From Paramesorhizobium salinisoli (GTDB lineage: Bacteria; Pseudomonadota; Alphaproteobacteria; Rhizobiales; Rhizobiaceae), in contig NZ_QOZG01000004.1 in assembly GCF_003335045.1 (NCBI RefSeq), positions 1-64,000 of the forward strand: DNA of 64,000 nucleotides. Reading direction: 5' to 3'. Within the stretch, counting starts at the first letter, position 1; every line of letters begins with the position of its first letter. Both the position numbers and the translations under genes were made by a program. The notes under the pieces are model-generated. The model was not told the origin of the DNA. It ran no database searches and worked only from the letters and a program-made list of their open reading frames with translations. Positions 45,773-55,100 of this stretch are shown here, piece after piece.

Positions 45773-46432
45773 TCACTCCCCGGATGGGCGGATGAAATCC
45801 CCGGTCTTGCGGTCCATGACCCACAATTCACCGGTGGAGATGTCGAACCACGCGCCATGCAGCGTGAGGCGGCCTTTCTTCTCCAGAATATCGACGCAGG
45901 GGAAACTGCGCAAATTGGCTATGGAATAGCGGATGGAGATGCGCTCCAGCGCGGTCTGCCGCTCGCCCGAGGTCATCAGCGTATTTGCCGCGATCGTTTC
46001 GGCGGCAGGCGCGACGAGGCTCATCCATTTGCCGATGAAGTCGCTCGGCGAGAGAGGCACGCTTTCGGAATCGAGCGCTGCCTTGATGCCGCCGCAGCGG
46101 CCGTGGCCGAGTACAACGATATGCTTGACCTTGAGGCTCTGCACGGCAAATTCGAGTGCGGACGATGTGGAGTGATATTCACCGTCCGGCGCATAGGGGG
46201 GCACCAGATTGGCCACATTGCGCACAACGAAAATCTCGCCCGGGCGGGTGTCGAAGATGATTTCCGGCGCGGCGCGTGAATCACAGCAGGCGATGACCAT
46301 CGTCTCCGGCGTCTGCCCTTGTTCGGCCAATTCCTTGTAGCGCAGCGATTCGTTCGCGAAGCGCCCTGACATGAAATTGCGATAACCAGTGAGAAGTGCG
46401 TGGGGAAGATCATTATCGGGAAGATCGGTCAT
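45773..46432 (-). CDS. Beta-class carbonic anhydrase
   Basis: A 219-residue protein. Zinc ligands are visible in the motifs ACCDSRAAPEIIF (Cys, with Asp/Arg dyad) and VLGHGRCGGIKAAL (His and Cys). DNDLPHALLTGYRNFMSGRF at the N-terminus and CVDILEKKGRLTLHGAWFDI near the end are typical of the CynT/Can-like clade. It interconverts CO2 and bicarbonate in the cytoplasm, supplying bicarbonate for carboxylases. Single gene, between convergent mltB-like and upstream pdxY, which reads in the same direction. Confidence 0.95.
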   Translation of the reverse strand: MTDLPDNDLPHALLTGYRNFMSGRFANESLRYKELAEQGQTPETMVIACCDSRAAPEIIFDTRPGEIFVVRNVANLVPPYAPDGEYHSTSSALEFAVQSLKVKHIVVLGHGRCGGIKAALDSESVPLSPSDFIGKWMSLVAPAAETIAANTLMTSGERQTALERISIRYSIANLRSFPCVDILEKKGRLTLHGAWFDISTGELWVMDRKTGDFIRPSGE

Positions 46433-46482
46433 GTCTGTGGAATAGCGCCGGTCGAGAAGAAGATCAATTCCTTTTAGAACGC

Positions 46483-47367
46483 CTAGGTCTTCAGGCCTCT
46501 CGTCGGATGCATGAGCCGGCGGATCTGCACCATGGCCATAGGCGTCGACAGGCTCGCGGCGTCGGCTTCGAGCATCAATTCGTCGGCGCCGCGCTTGGCA
46601 GCGCGGGCCATGATTTCGAAAACGGCCGATGTCGTTCCCTGCAGGATCTTTTCATGGGAAAGGCCCGCCATGGTGCGCGCAAGGAAAAGAGCCGCGGTCA
46701 GATCGCCCAGACCATTCGTCGGTCCATCGACATGGCGGTGTTCCGCCATCATCGCCAAAGTCGGCGTCAACAGGATGTTGCCGGTGCTGCCCGTCATCAT
46801 CGGGACCGCGGATGTGACTAGCATCGTTGCGGGGCCTGCCTCAAGCGCCGCTTCCATGATCGTCTTGTTGTCCTCCAGCGGTACGCCCGTCAGCCAGGCA
46901 AGCTCGAAGCGGTTTGGCGTCGCCATGTCGGCCAGTGGCATCAGGCGGTCGCGAATGGCGATCGCTGTGGCTTCCGGGACATAGAGCCCTTTTTCGTCGC
47001 CGATTACAGGATCGCAGAGATAGCGGGCACGGGGGTTCGTTGCCTTGACCGCGCCAACTAGCCTGGCGACGCTTGCCGCCTGCGAAGCCTCGCCGAGATA
47101 ACCGGACAGCACGGCTCCGACCTCGCCCAGCCAGGGCGCACGTTCCAGATCGGCGATCAGCGCGTCAAATTGCTTCTGGTCGGGGATGATGCGCGTCGCC
47201 GGACCATGTCCGGGGTGCCACGGCAGGATTACCGTCGGAACAGCCCATACGGGATGGCCCAGCGTTTCCAGCGCGAAGACGGCGGCGCGGTTGCCGACCG
47301 AGCCGCGCACGACATGGCTGGAAATGACAATGACGGCATTGGCGTCCGACACTTTGGAATTGTTCAT
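46483..47367 (-). CDS. pdxY: Pyridoxal kinase
   Basis: A 294-residue protein starting at ATG 47367 (MNNSKVSDANAVIVISSHVV). Ribokinase-like fold of the PdxY/PdxK group: the opening SSHVVRGSVGNRAAVFALE with the pyridoxal-binding region, YLCDPVIGDEKGLYV, and the C-terminal HVDGPTNGLGDLTAALFLAR, where GxGD supplies the catalytic Asp. It phosphorylates pyridoxal in B6 salvage. It lies 50 bases upstream of the carbonic anhydrase gene on the same strand. Confidence 0.94.
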   Translation of the reverse strand: MNNSKVSDANAVIVISSHVVRGSVGNRAAVFALETLGHPVWAVPTVILPWHPGHGPATRIIPDQKQFDALIADLERAPWLGEVGAVLSGYLGEASQAASVARLVGAVKATNPRARYLCDPVIGDEKGLYVPEATAIAIRDRLMPLADMATPNRFELAWLTGVPLEDNKTIMEAALEAGPATMLVTSAVPMMTGSTGNILLTPTLAMMAEHRHVDGPTNGLGDLTAALFLARTMAGLSHEKILQGTTSAVFEIMARAAKRGADELMLEADAASLSTPMAMVQIRRLMHPTRGLKT

Positions 47368-47427
47368 CAAATGGGGCCTGCTGGACGTGTTGTGGCGTCT
47401 TTACGCTGGAAGGAAGAAAATGGCATT

Positions 47428-47688
47428 TCAAGACGTGCGGGCAAGATAGATCAGGATCCAGACGATTGCAGCCATAATCAGGAGCAGGCCGAGCGCCCGC
47501 CCTATGCGCGTTCCCCACAGCTCGATGCTGTCGGACGAATCGGCATCGTCAGCGGACAGGTGCTTCTTCGTGCGCTTGATATTACGCGCCACCATGCCGT
47601 GATCGGCCGTGGATTCGCGGCTGATCCTGTCCAGGATGTGCCGGGCTTCCGTTTCCCTGCCGTTGTCGCCCTCGTGGCGTCCAGTCAT
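47428..47688 (-). CDS. Small membrane protein, unknown function
   Basis: An 86-residue protein: a charged N-terminal 60 residues (REGD- and KR-rich, ARNIKRTKKHLSADDADSSD) and one C-terminal membrane segment (RALGLLLIMAAIVWILIYLA). This is a tail-anchored layout with no signal peptide. I do not recognise the family; similar small proteins occur in Brucella-type genomes. It lies 60 bases upstream of pdxY on the same strand. Confidence 0.6.
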   Translation of the reverse strand: MTGRHEGDNGRETEARHILDRISRESTADHGMVARNIKRTKKHLSADDADSSDSIELWGTRIGRALGLLLIMAAIVWILIYLARTS

Positions 47689-47905
47689 CGCTGCGTTTTC
47701 TCCCTTATAACCCCTTATTCGACATAAATATTTCGCTCGGAGTCACCATGCATATTTTTATGCCGGTATGGCAAATACTTGGCTGTTTTCTTTGACGGCG
47801 AATACGGTTACTCTCGCGCTACTGTGTTGGGGATGGTGCTGCGTTTTTTCGTCAAAGGCCGAAATCCGGAGGCCGAAATCCGGGGGTCGTTATCAGGAGA
47901 TATGC

Positions 47906-48529
47906 ATGTCAGCTGTTGCCAATCTGCGGCCATTCGGTCGCCGCTTCTTTCCTGCGCTTTTGCTTGCCGTGTTGGTGCCGCTTTTGTCAGCATGCGGCTT
48001 CAATACAATTCCGACCCAGGAGGAGCAAGTCAAGGCGGCCTGGAGCGACGTCTTGAACCAGTATCAGCGCCGCACCGACCTCATTCCCAATCTTGTGGCG
48101 ACGGTTCAGGGCTACGCGACGCATGAAAAGGATACGCTGACCGCAGTGGTCGATGCGCGCGCCAAGGCGACGCAGGTGCAATTGCCGCCCGAGATGCTCA
48201 ACAATCCGCAACTTTTCAAGGAATTCCAGCAGAACCAGGCCAATCTGAGCGGGGCTCTGTCGCGCCTGCTTGCGGTGGTCGAGAATTATCCCGATCTGAA
48301 GGCCAACCAGAACTTCCTGGCGCTCCAGTCACAGCTCGAAGGCACAGAAAACCGCATCGCGATCGCGCGGCGTGACTATATCGAGGCCGTGCGCGTTTAT
48401 AACACGTCCCTGCAGACCTTCCCGACGATGATCTGGAAGTGGATCTGGTTCCGCAACAACCAGCCCATGCCGACATTCGCCATCGATGAGGCCGCCCAGC
48501 AGGCACCGAAGGTCAACTTCAACAACTGA
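47906..48529 (+). CDS. lemA: LemA family lipoprotein-like protein
   Basis: A 207-residue protein. The start is the ATG at 47906 (MSAVANLRPFGRRF) behind CAGGAGATAT; the long upstream frame is not used. The hydrophobic N-terminus ends in a lipobox-like LLSAC, so it may be a lipoprotein. The LemA domain is a coiled-coil-rich helical bundle (QYQRRTDLIPNLVATVQGYA; LSRLLAVVENYPDLKANQNF; NRIAIARRDYIEAVRVYNTS). LemA proteins typically accompany TPM-domain proteins, which follow here; role unknown. Confidence 0.93.
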   Translation: MSAVANLRPFGRRFFPALLLAVLVPLLSACGFNTIPTQEEQVKAAWSDVLNQYQRRTDLIPNLVATVQGYATHEKDTLTAVVDARAKATQVQLPPEMLNNPQLFKEFQQNQANLSGALSRLLAVVENYPDLKANQNFLALQSQLEGTENRIAIARRDYIEAVRVYNTSLQTFPTMIWKWIWFRNNQPMPTFAIDEAAQQAPKVNFNN

Positions 48530-48543
48530 CGGGTGGCGCTGCC

Positions 48544-49416
48544 GTGACATTTACCCGAGAGATACCTGTCGGCCGGGGTTCCGCACGATGGGTTCATATG
48601 GTGGCGCGCATGGCGATAGGCGTCGTGATGGCGCTTGTCCTATCCGTCGCCATCGCGGTGGCGGATACCGCATTGCCCGTGCTGACCGGACGGGTCGTCG
48701 ATGCGGCCAATGTCATCGATCCGCAGACGCGGGCGGCGCTTGACGAGAAGCTTGCAGCCTTTGAGGCCAAATCTTCGGATCAAGTCGTTGTCGTCACCGT
48801 GCCGAGCCTCGGGGGCGAGGATATCGAATCCTATTCGAACCGACTGTTTCGCAGTTGGGGACTGGGGCAGAAGAAAGAGAACAACGGCATTCTGCTCGTG
48901 GTTGCGCCGAATGACCGGAAGGTGCGCATTGAGGTCGGCTACGGGCTCGAGGGCACGATGACTGATGCGCTGTCGAGCGTCATCATCCAGAGCGCGATTG
49001 TTCCCGCCTTCCGGCAGGGCGATTATTCAGGCGGAATCTCCAAGGGGGTCGATGGGATATTGACGGTTCTCGGGGGCGACGCCGCTGAATTACAGGCGCG
49101 GGCGCAGAGCAATATCCAGGCGCAATCCTCCGGGGGGATCGACTGGGTTTCCGTGATTTTCATGGCGTTCTGGGCTTTCATCTTCTTCGGCGGATTCGGC
49201 TTTGCGCTGCTCGCGCCGATCTTCGGCCGCAAGATCGGGCCAGGGCGTTATCAATGGCTCGGCATGCAGACCGGCAGATCAATCGGTGGCCTTGGCGCCG
49301 GCGGGATCTGGTTGGGCGGCGGCGGTTTCGGAGGTGGTGGAGGCTTCGGCGGAGGCGGTGGATTTTCCGGCGGCGGCGGTTCGTCGGGCGGCGGCGGCGC
49401 ATCCGGAAGCTGGTAG
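48544..49416 (+). CDS. TPM-domain membrane protein (YgcG family)
   Basis: A 290-residue protein starting at GTG 48544 (or ATG 48598, MVARMAIG). N-terminal signal/anchor, then a TPM phosphatase-like domain (TGRVVDAANVIDPQTRAALD; DQVVVVTVPSLGGEDIESYS; NNGILLVVAPNDRKVRIEVG; GLEGTMTDALSSVIIQSAIV), a membrane segment near residue 200 and a Gly/Ser tail (GGGGFGGGGGFGGGGG). The glycine tail is typical of YgcG. Part of the LemA-TPM-TPM trio with 14-base spacing. Confidence 0.92.
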   Translation: MTFTREIPVGRGSARWVHMVARMAIGVVMALVLSVAIAVADTALPVLTGRVVDAANVIDPQTRAALDEKLAAFEAKSSDQVVVVTVPSLGGEDIESYSNRLFRSWGLGQKKENNGILLVVAPNDRKVRIEVGYGLEGTMTDALSSVIIQSAIVPAFRQGDYSGGISKGVDGILTVLGGDAAELQARAQSNIQAQSSGGIDWVSVIFMAFWAFIFFGGFGFALLAPIFGRKIGPGRYQWLGMQTGRSIGGLGAGGIWLGGGGFGGGGGFGGGGGFSGGGGSSGGGGASGSW

Positions 49417-49425
49417 GAGAGAAAT

Positions 49426-50067
49426 ATGTCGATGCAGCAATCTCTTGATGCTTCCGATCACGCCCGCATCGCGGAGGCGATTCGCAGCGCGGAAGAAAAA
49501 ACCAGTGGCGAGATCTATGCCGTCCTGGCGCGCCGCAGCGACGATTATTTTTATGCCGCGGGTTTTGTCGCGGCGTGCGGCATCATCATTGCCGCGATTA
49601 TCGTAGCGCTTCTGGCGCATTGGTACTGGTTCGATGTTTCCCTACCGGTCTTCGGACTGGCGATTCTGGCGGCCTTCGTCTCCGTCGTGCTTGTGCTATG
49701 GCTGGCGCCAGCGGTGCGCATGGTGCTGGTGCCGCACCGCATCCGCTATCGCCGCGCTCATCTTAACGCGGTTCAGCAATTCCTGGCGCGCAATATCCAT
49801 GTCACGTCGCAACGAACCGGTGTTCTCCTGTTCGTTTCGCTGGCCGAGCATTATGCCGAGGTGATTGCCGACGCGGGCATTAACGCCAAGGTCGAGCAGG
49901 AGGAATGGAACGGCATCGTCGCCATCCTCACCCACCATGCATCGCGCGCCGAGGTGGCTGATGGCTTTGTCGCGGCAATCGAAAAATCAGGCGACCTGCT
50001 TGCCAGGCATTTTCCGCCGGTAGCCGACCAGGTCAATGAGCTCAACGACCATCTGGTCGAACTCTGA
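49426..50067 (+). CDS. TPM-domain membrane protein, second of the pair
   Basis: A 213-residue protein: short N-terminus (SMQQSLDASDHARIAEAIRS, then EEKTSGEIYAVLARRSDDYF), two membrane segments (FVAACGIIIAAIIVALLAHW; LPVFGLAILAAFVSVVLVLW), and a C-terminal TPM-like half (RTGVLLFVSLAEHYAEVIAD; WNGIVAILTHHASRAEVADG). This matches the TPM/DUF5362-type partner that follows YgcG in LemA operons. It lies 9 bases after the first TPM gene. Confidence 0.88.
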   Translation: MSMQQSLDASDHARIAEAIRSAEEKTSGEIYAVLARRSDDYFYAAGFVAACGIIIAAIIVALLAHWYWFDVSLPVFGLAILAAFVSVVLVLWLAPAVRMVLVPHRIRYRRAHLNAVQQFLARNIHVTSQRTGVLLFVSLAEHYAEVIADAGINAKVEQEEWNGIVAILTHHASRAEVADGFVAAIEKSGDLLARHFPPVADQVNELNDHLVEL

Positions 50068-50255
50068 CCGGAGATTCAGGCGCGGCGAAATTGCGGGGCA
50101 AAAACCGTTTTTTCGCACAGTTTTTCTTTCGTTCTCGATATTTTTTGCCTCATTTTCTTGCTTTGTCATGGCAAGTTCACTCTGCGGAGGCAGTTTGTGG
50201 TCGCAACCGCAAACCGATCTGATAGGCTTGCGACGTAATTTTTTCCCACGGGAGT

Positions 50256-53200
50256 ATGGAAGTGTCAGCCAGGCAGGAACGGGAACTTGGGGCAGTCGCG
50301 AGGAAGGTTGACAAGAAGGAGGGGCTGAAGGATTTCGCGGCTCTGCTGTTCGAATGGGCTCCGCCAGAAGACCTTGCTGAATATGACAGCGCTGCCCTGG
50401 AGGAATCAGCCCGCCTGGCCTTCGCCGAGCTCTCCAGACACCGCAAGGGCAACAGCGTAGTTTCCGTCGATGGCACAAACAAAGTGCTGCGTGCCGGGCG
50501 GCCTGTGACAATCGTCACGCTGATCAACGACAACATGCCGTTCCTGCTCGATTCGGTCATGGGCGAGATCAGCCAGAGGATCAGCACAGTGTATTTGGTG
50601 CTGCATCCGGTGCTCGACGTGGTGCATGGCGAAAACGGCGTCAGTGTTCGTGGCGAGGCGTCGGCCGGTCCGGAAGCAAAGGGCACGGACCGGGTCAGCG
50701 TCATGCAGATCCATCTGCCGATGCTCGACGAGTCCACGCGCGAGGATCTGGCCTCTTCGTTGAAGACGGTGCTCGGTCAGGTGCAGGCCGCCGTGCGGGA
50801 CTGGAAGCCGATGCTGAAGCGCCTCGACAAGGCGATCGAGGCCTACAAGACCAATCCACCGCCTGGAAAGAAGAAGTATGTCGCCGAGGCGATCGAGTTT
50901 CTCGAATGGCTGCGCGACGACAATTTCACCTTTCTCGGCATGCGCGAATATGACTACCGCGGCAAGGGCAAGAAGCGAGAGCTCGTGCATGCCGATAAAC
51001 CGCAACTGGGCATCCTGAGCGACCCTTCGGTACGCGTGCTGCGCCGCGGCGACACCGGCACGACGGCAACGAGCGAGACGCTGGCCTTTCTCGAGGGGCC
51101 GGAAGCCCTCATCGTCACCAAGGCGAACACCCGCTCAAGGGTGCACCGGCGCGGCTATCTCGATTACATTGGCATCAAGACCTTCGACGATAAGGGCGAG
51201 GTCACGGGAGAACTGCGCTTTGTCGGCCTGTTCACCTCCACCGCCTATACGCGTTCTGTCACCAAGATACCCTATCTGCGCCCCAAGGTGGATGCGGTCA
51301 TCAAGATACTCGGGTTCAATCCGCAGGACCATTCGGGCAAAGCCCTGCTCAATGTGCTGGAGGATTATCCGCGCGACGAGCTGTTCCAGATCGATGTGGA
51401 TACGCTGGTGGCCAACGCGGAAAACATCCTTGCGTTGGGCGAGCGTCCGCGCGTGCGCGCCCTGCCGCGCATCGATCCGTTCGGACGGTTCGTTTCCGTC
51501 CTGGTCTATGTGCCGCGCGACCGTTACGATTCGATCGTTCGCGAGAAGATCAGCCAATATCTGATGCGCGTCTATGACGGACAGAGCATCGATTTCCACC
51601 CCTCCTTCATCGAGGGAACGCTGACGCGTATCCACTTCATCGTCCGCCGTGCGGAAGGCCCTGTGCCCGAGGTGGCGCGCGAAACGCTTGAGGCGGAAAT
51701 CCGCGCTATCGTGCGCACGTGGGAAGACGCGGTCCAGGAAGCGGCTGAGGCGTTTTCGGGGACTCCGGTCGTTTGTGGCGTCAATATAGCCGCGCTGGCG
51801 TCGAGCTTTCCCGATTCCTACCGCGAAAGCTTTACGCCCACCGAGGCCCTGGTCGATGCGGAGCGCATCGCCGCGCTTTCGCCGGACAATCCGCTTTATG
51901 TCGATTTCTACAAGCATCGTGCCGACGCAGCGGATGCGGCATCGCTGAAAATCTATCATTACGGGGCGGCGGTGGCGCTGTCGCGGCGCGTGCCGCTTCT
52001 GGAGAACATGGGATTCCAGGTCATCAGCGAGCAGACCTTCGAACTGCCCGGAGACAATGGGATCAAGGTGCATGTGCATGACATGCAACTCGTCAATGCG
52101 TTCGGGGTTCCTGTCGATCTGAGCGACGATGGCGCGCTTCTCGAAGAGGCGTTCCGCGCGGTGTGGGACGGGGCCGCCGACAATGACGGCTACAATGCGC
52201 TGGTGCAGACGGCGCGGCTATCGGCGCGCGAGATCATGATCCTGCGGGCCTATGGCCGCTATCTCCAGCAGGCCGGCATCGCCTATTCGCAGGGTTTTAT
52301 CGCCGCGACACTCAATCGCTATCCTGATATCGCGCGTAATCTCCACAATCTGTTCGATCTGAGGTTTGATCCGGCGCGCGCCGGCGAGGACGCCAAGACA
52401 GGCGCGGAAAAGCGGATTCGCGATGCTGTCGATCTGGAATTGCAATCCGTCCCGAGCCTCGACGACGACCAGATCGTGCGCCGCTTCCTCAATCTCATTG
52501 AGGCGACGCTGCGTACCAATGCGTTCGCACCCGAGGCAGACGGCTCGCCGCGCGTGACGCTCGCGTTCAAGCTCGATCCACACGAGGTCGAGGGTCTGCC
52601 CGAACCGCGGCCCTGGCGCGAGATATTCATTTATGGGCCGGAGGTCGAAGGCGTGCACCTGCGCTTTGGCCCCGTGGCGCGCGGCGGCATCCGCTGGTCG
52701 GATCGCGCACAGGACTACCGCACCGAGGTGCTTGGTCTGGTAAAGGCGCAGCAGGTCAAGAACGCGGTGATCGTGCCGGTCGGCGCGAAGGGCGGCTTCT
52801 ATCCGAAGCGCCTGCCGGTGGGAGACCGCAATGCGATCTTCGAAGCCGGGCGCGCCGCCTATATCATCTTCATCTCGACCCTTCTCTCTGTCACCGACAA
52901 TATCGTCGGGGACAGGGTCGTGCCCCCGCAAAATGTCATTCGCCACGATAATGACGATCCTTATTTCGTCGTTGCCGCCGACAAGGGCACCGCAACCTTC
53001 TCCGATACGGCGAACGCCATCAGCCAGGCGCATGATTTCTGGCTGGACGACGCCTTCGCCTCGGGCGGATCGGCGGGTTACGACCACAAGAAGATGGGCA
53101 TCACGGCTCGCGGTGCCTGGGAAGCCGTGAAGCGGCATTTCCGCGAAATGGATATCGATATCCAGACGACGCCGTTCACTGTTGCCGGCGTCGGCGATAT

Positions 53201-55061
53201 GTCGGGCGACGTCTTCGGCAACGGCATGCTGCTTTCCAGCCAGACGAAGCTCATCGCCGCCTTCGATCATCGCGATATCTTCATCGATCCGGAGCCCGAT
53301 CCGGCTGGTGCGATAGCCGAGCGCCAGCGCCTGTTCGACCTGCCGCGCTCGAGCTGGCAGGATTACGACCGATCCAAGCTGTCGGCGGGCGGCGGCATCT
53401 ATTCGCGTACGCTCAAGACGATCTCGCTGTCGCCGCAGGCCGCGCAGGCGGTGGGCATCGGCAAGACGAATGTGACGCCGCAGGAACTCATCAATGCCAT
53501 CTTGAAGGCGCCGGTCGATCTCCTGTGGTTCGGCGGCATTGGCACCTATATTCGTGGCAGCAGCGAAAGCGATGCCCAGGTCGGCGACCGCGCCAACGAC
53601 GCGATCCGCATCACCGGTGGCGAAGTGCGCGCCAAGGTTATCGGCGAGGGCGCCAATCTCGGCGTCACGCAGCGTGGCCGCATCGAGTTCAGTCTGGCCG
53701 GCGGACGCTGCAATTCCGACGCGATCGACAATTCGGCCGGGGTCAACACCTCCGACGTCGAGGTCAATATCAAGATCGCACTCGCGGCGGCGATGCGTAC
53801 GGGCCAACTGGAGCGTCCGGCGCGCAATCGTCTGCTGGCCGCGATGACCGAGGAGGTCGCCGCGCTGGTGCTGCGCAACAATTACCTGCAGCCGTTGGCG
53901 ATTTCGCTGGCGGAGCGTCGCGGGCTTGCAGATCTGCCTTATCAGGCGCGGTTCATGGCCGATCTGGAAAGACAGAAGCTCCTCGACCGCAAGGTCGAGA
54001 CCTTGCCGGACGATCAGGCACTCAGCGAAAGGGAGGCGCGCGGGATAGCGCTTACTCGTCCGGAACTGGGCGTGCTTCTCGCTTATGCCAAGATCGTGCT
54101 GGTCAACCAGATCGTTGAAAGCGACCTTCCCGACGATCCCTATTTCGAGCCGGAGTTGTTCGGCTATTTTCCAAAGCGCATGACAAAGACCTATGCGCCG
54201 GAGATCGCAAGCCATCGGCTGAAACGCGACATCATCGCGACCCTCCTCGGCAATGACGCGATCAATCGCGGCGGGCCGACTTTCGTCAACCGGCTGCAGG
54301 ACATGACGGGCAATCTCCCGGCTGAGATTCTGCGCGCCTATGTGGCGGTGCGCGACGGCTTCGAACTCGATGACGTGTTCGACGCCATTGACAGGCTGGA
54401 CAATCAGGTGCCCGGCACGGTGCAAAACGAGTTCTATGCCGAGGTCTCGCGGATGCTACACTGGACGACGGCCTGGGTGCTTCGCAATGACAGTTCCAAT
54501 GCGACGCTTGCCGAATTCGTCGAGGCGATCCGCAATGCCCGCCGCATTCTCGAGCCGCGCCTTGGCAAGCTGATGCCGGATTTCATGGCGGGCGTCATTG
54601 CCGACGATACCGCCAGCTTCGCGGCAAAGGGCGCGCCGGCGGACCTCGCCGCCCGACTCGCCCGGCTGCAAATCGCGTCCGTCGTGCCCGACATCGCCCT
54701 CATTGCTCATCTCTCAAAATCGGATCTGATGGCCGCGGCGCGGACCTATTTTACCATCACCGAGGTCTTCCGTCTCGGCCGGATCGAGGAGGCGGCGCGG
54801 ACTATTCCCATCACCGACTATTATGACGGGATGGCGCTGGCACGAGCCAATGACACGATCGCTCAGGCCACGCGGGCGATCACCATTGCGGCGCTGGCGC
54901 GCTTCGGCGGCGAGAAGGACCCTGCGGCGGCATGGCTCGCCGGCGGCAATCCACAGGTGGAGGCGATACGCCAGCGCATGACCGCCCTGGCGGAAGGCGG
55001 CGATCTCACCGTTTCGCGGCTTGCCGTGGCTGCGGGATTGATGTCTGATCTGGCTGCTTGA
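50256..55061 (+). CDS. NAD-specific glutamate dehydrogenase, large (L-GDH_2) class
   Basis: A 1601-residue protein of the large bacterial NAD-GDH family (about 180 kDa). The ATG at 50256 follows GGGAG. An N-terminal half with ACT-like regulatory regions leads to the catalytic core at about residues 800-1180 (GVHLRFGPVARGGIRWSDRA; VPVGAKGGFYPKRLPV; AGVGDMSGDVFGNGMLLSS; DLLWFGGIGTYIRGSSESDA) and a long helical C-terminal domain. It degrades glutamate to 2-oxoglutarate and ammonia. Single gene with its own upstream region (50068-50255) and a 39-base gap to the MFS gene. Full length for the family. Confidence 0.96.
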   Translation: MEVSARQERELGAVARKVDKKEGLKDFAALLFEWAPPEDLAEYDSAALEESARLAFAELSRHRKGNSVVSVDGTNKVLRAGRPVTIVTLINDNMPFLLDSVMGEISQRISTVYLVLHPVLDVVHGENGVSVRGEASAGPEAKGTDRVSVMQIHLPMLDESTREDLASSLKTVLGQVQAAVRDWKPMLKRLDKAIEAYKTNPPPGKKKYVAEAIEFLEWLRDDNFTFLGMREYDYRGKGKKRELVHADKPQLGILSDPSVRVLRRGDTGTTATSETLAFLEGPEALIVTKANTRSRVHRRGYLDYIGIKTFDDKGEVTGELRFVGLFTSTAYTRSVTKIPYLRPKVDAVIKILGFNPQDHSGKALLNVLEDYPRDELFQIDVDTLVANAENILALGERPRVRALPRIDPFGRFVSVLVYVPRDRYDSIVREKISQYLMRVYDGQSIDFHPSFIEGTLTRIHFIVRRAEGPVPEVARETLEAEIRAIVRTWEDAVQEAAEAFSGTPVVCGVNIAALASSFPDSYRESFTPTEALVDAERIAALSPDNPLYVDFYKHRADAADAASLKIYHYGAAVALSRRVPLLENMGFQVISEQTFELPGDNGIKVHVHDMQLVNAFGVPVDLSDDGALLEEAFRAVWDGAADNDGYNALVQTARLSAREIMILRAYGRYLQQAGIAYSQGFIAATLNRYPDIARNLHNLFDLRFDPARAGEDAKTGAEKRIRDAVDLELQSVPSLDDDQIVRRFLNLIEATLRTNAFAPEADGSPRVTLAFKLDPHEVEGLPEPRPWREIFIYGPEVEGVHLRFGPVARGGIRWSDRAQDYRTEVLGLVKAQQVKNAVIVPVGAKGGFYPKRLPVGDRNAIFEAGRAAYIIFISTLLSVTDNIVGDRVVPPQNVIRHDNDDPYFVVAADKGTATFSDTANAISQAHDFWLDDAFASGGSAGYDHKKMGITARGAWEAVKRHFREMDIDIQTTPFTVAGVGDMSGDVFGNGMLLSSQTKLIAAFDHRDIFIDPEPDPAGAIAERQRLFDLPRSSWQDYDRSKLSAGGGIYSRTLKTISLSPQAAQAVGIGKTNVTPQELINAILKAPVDLLWFGGIGTYIRGSSESDAQVGDRANDAIRITGGEVRAKVIGEGANLGVTQRGRIEFSLAGGRCNSDAIDNSAGVNTSDVEVNIKIALAAAMRTGQLERPARNRLLAAMTEEVAALVLRNNYLQPLAISLAERRGLADLPYQARFMADLERQKLLDRKVETLPDDQALSEREARGIALTRPELGVLLAYAKIVLVNQIVESDLPDDPYFEPELFGYFPKRMTKTYAPEIASHRLKRDIIATLLGNDAINRGGPTFVNRLQDMTGNLPAEILRAYVAVRDGFELDDVFDAIDRLDNQVPGTVQNEFYAEVSRMLHWTTAWVLRNDSSNATLAEFVEAIRNARRILEPRLGKLMPDFMAGVIADDTASFAAKGAPADLAARLARLQIASVVPDIALIAHLSKSDLMAAARTYFTITEVFRLGRIEEAARTIPITDYYDGMALARANDTIAQATRAITIAALARFGGEKDPAAAWLAGGNPQVEAIRQRMTALAEGGDLTVSRLAVAAGLMSDLAA

Positions 55062-55100
55062 AGGGAGCCTCCGGTTCCGTCACAAAGGACCGGAGGGGAC

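Noticed and set aside
52218-54425. 735-codon open frame on the minus strand
   Set aside because: Entirely antisense to the NAD-glutamate dehydrogenase catalytic region; composition of a shadow frame.
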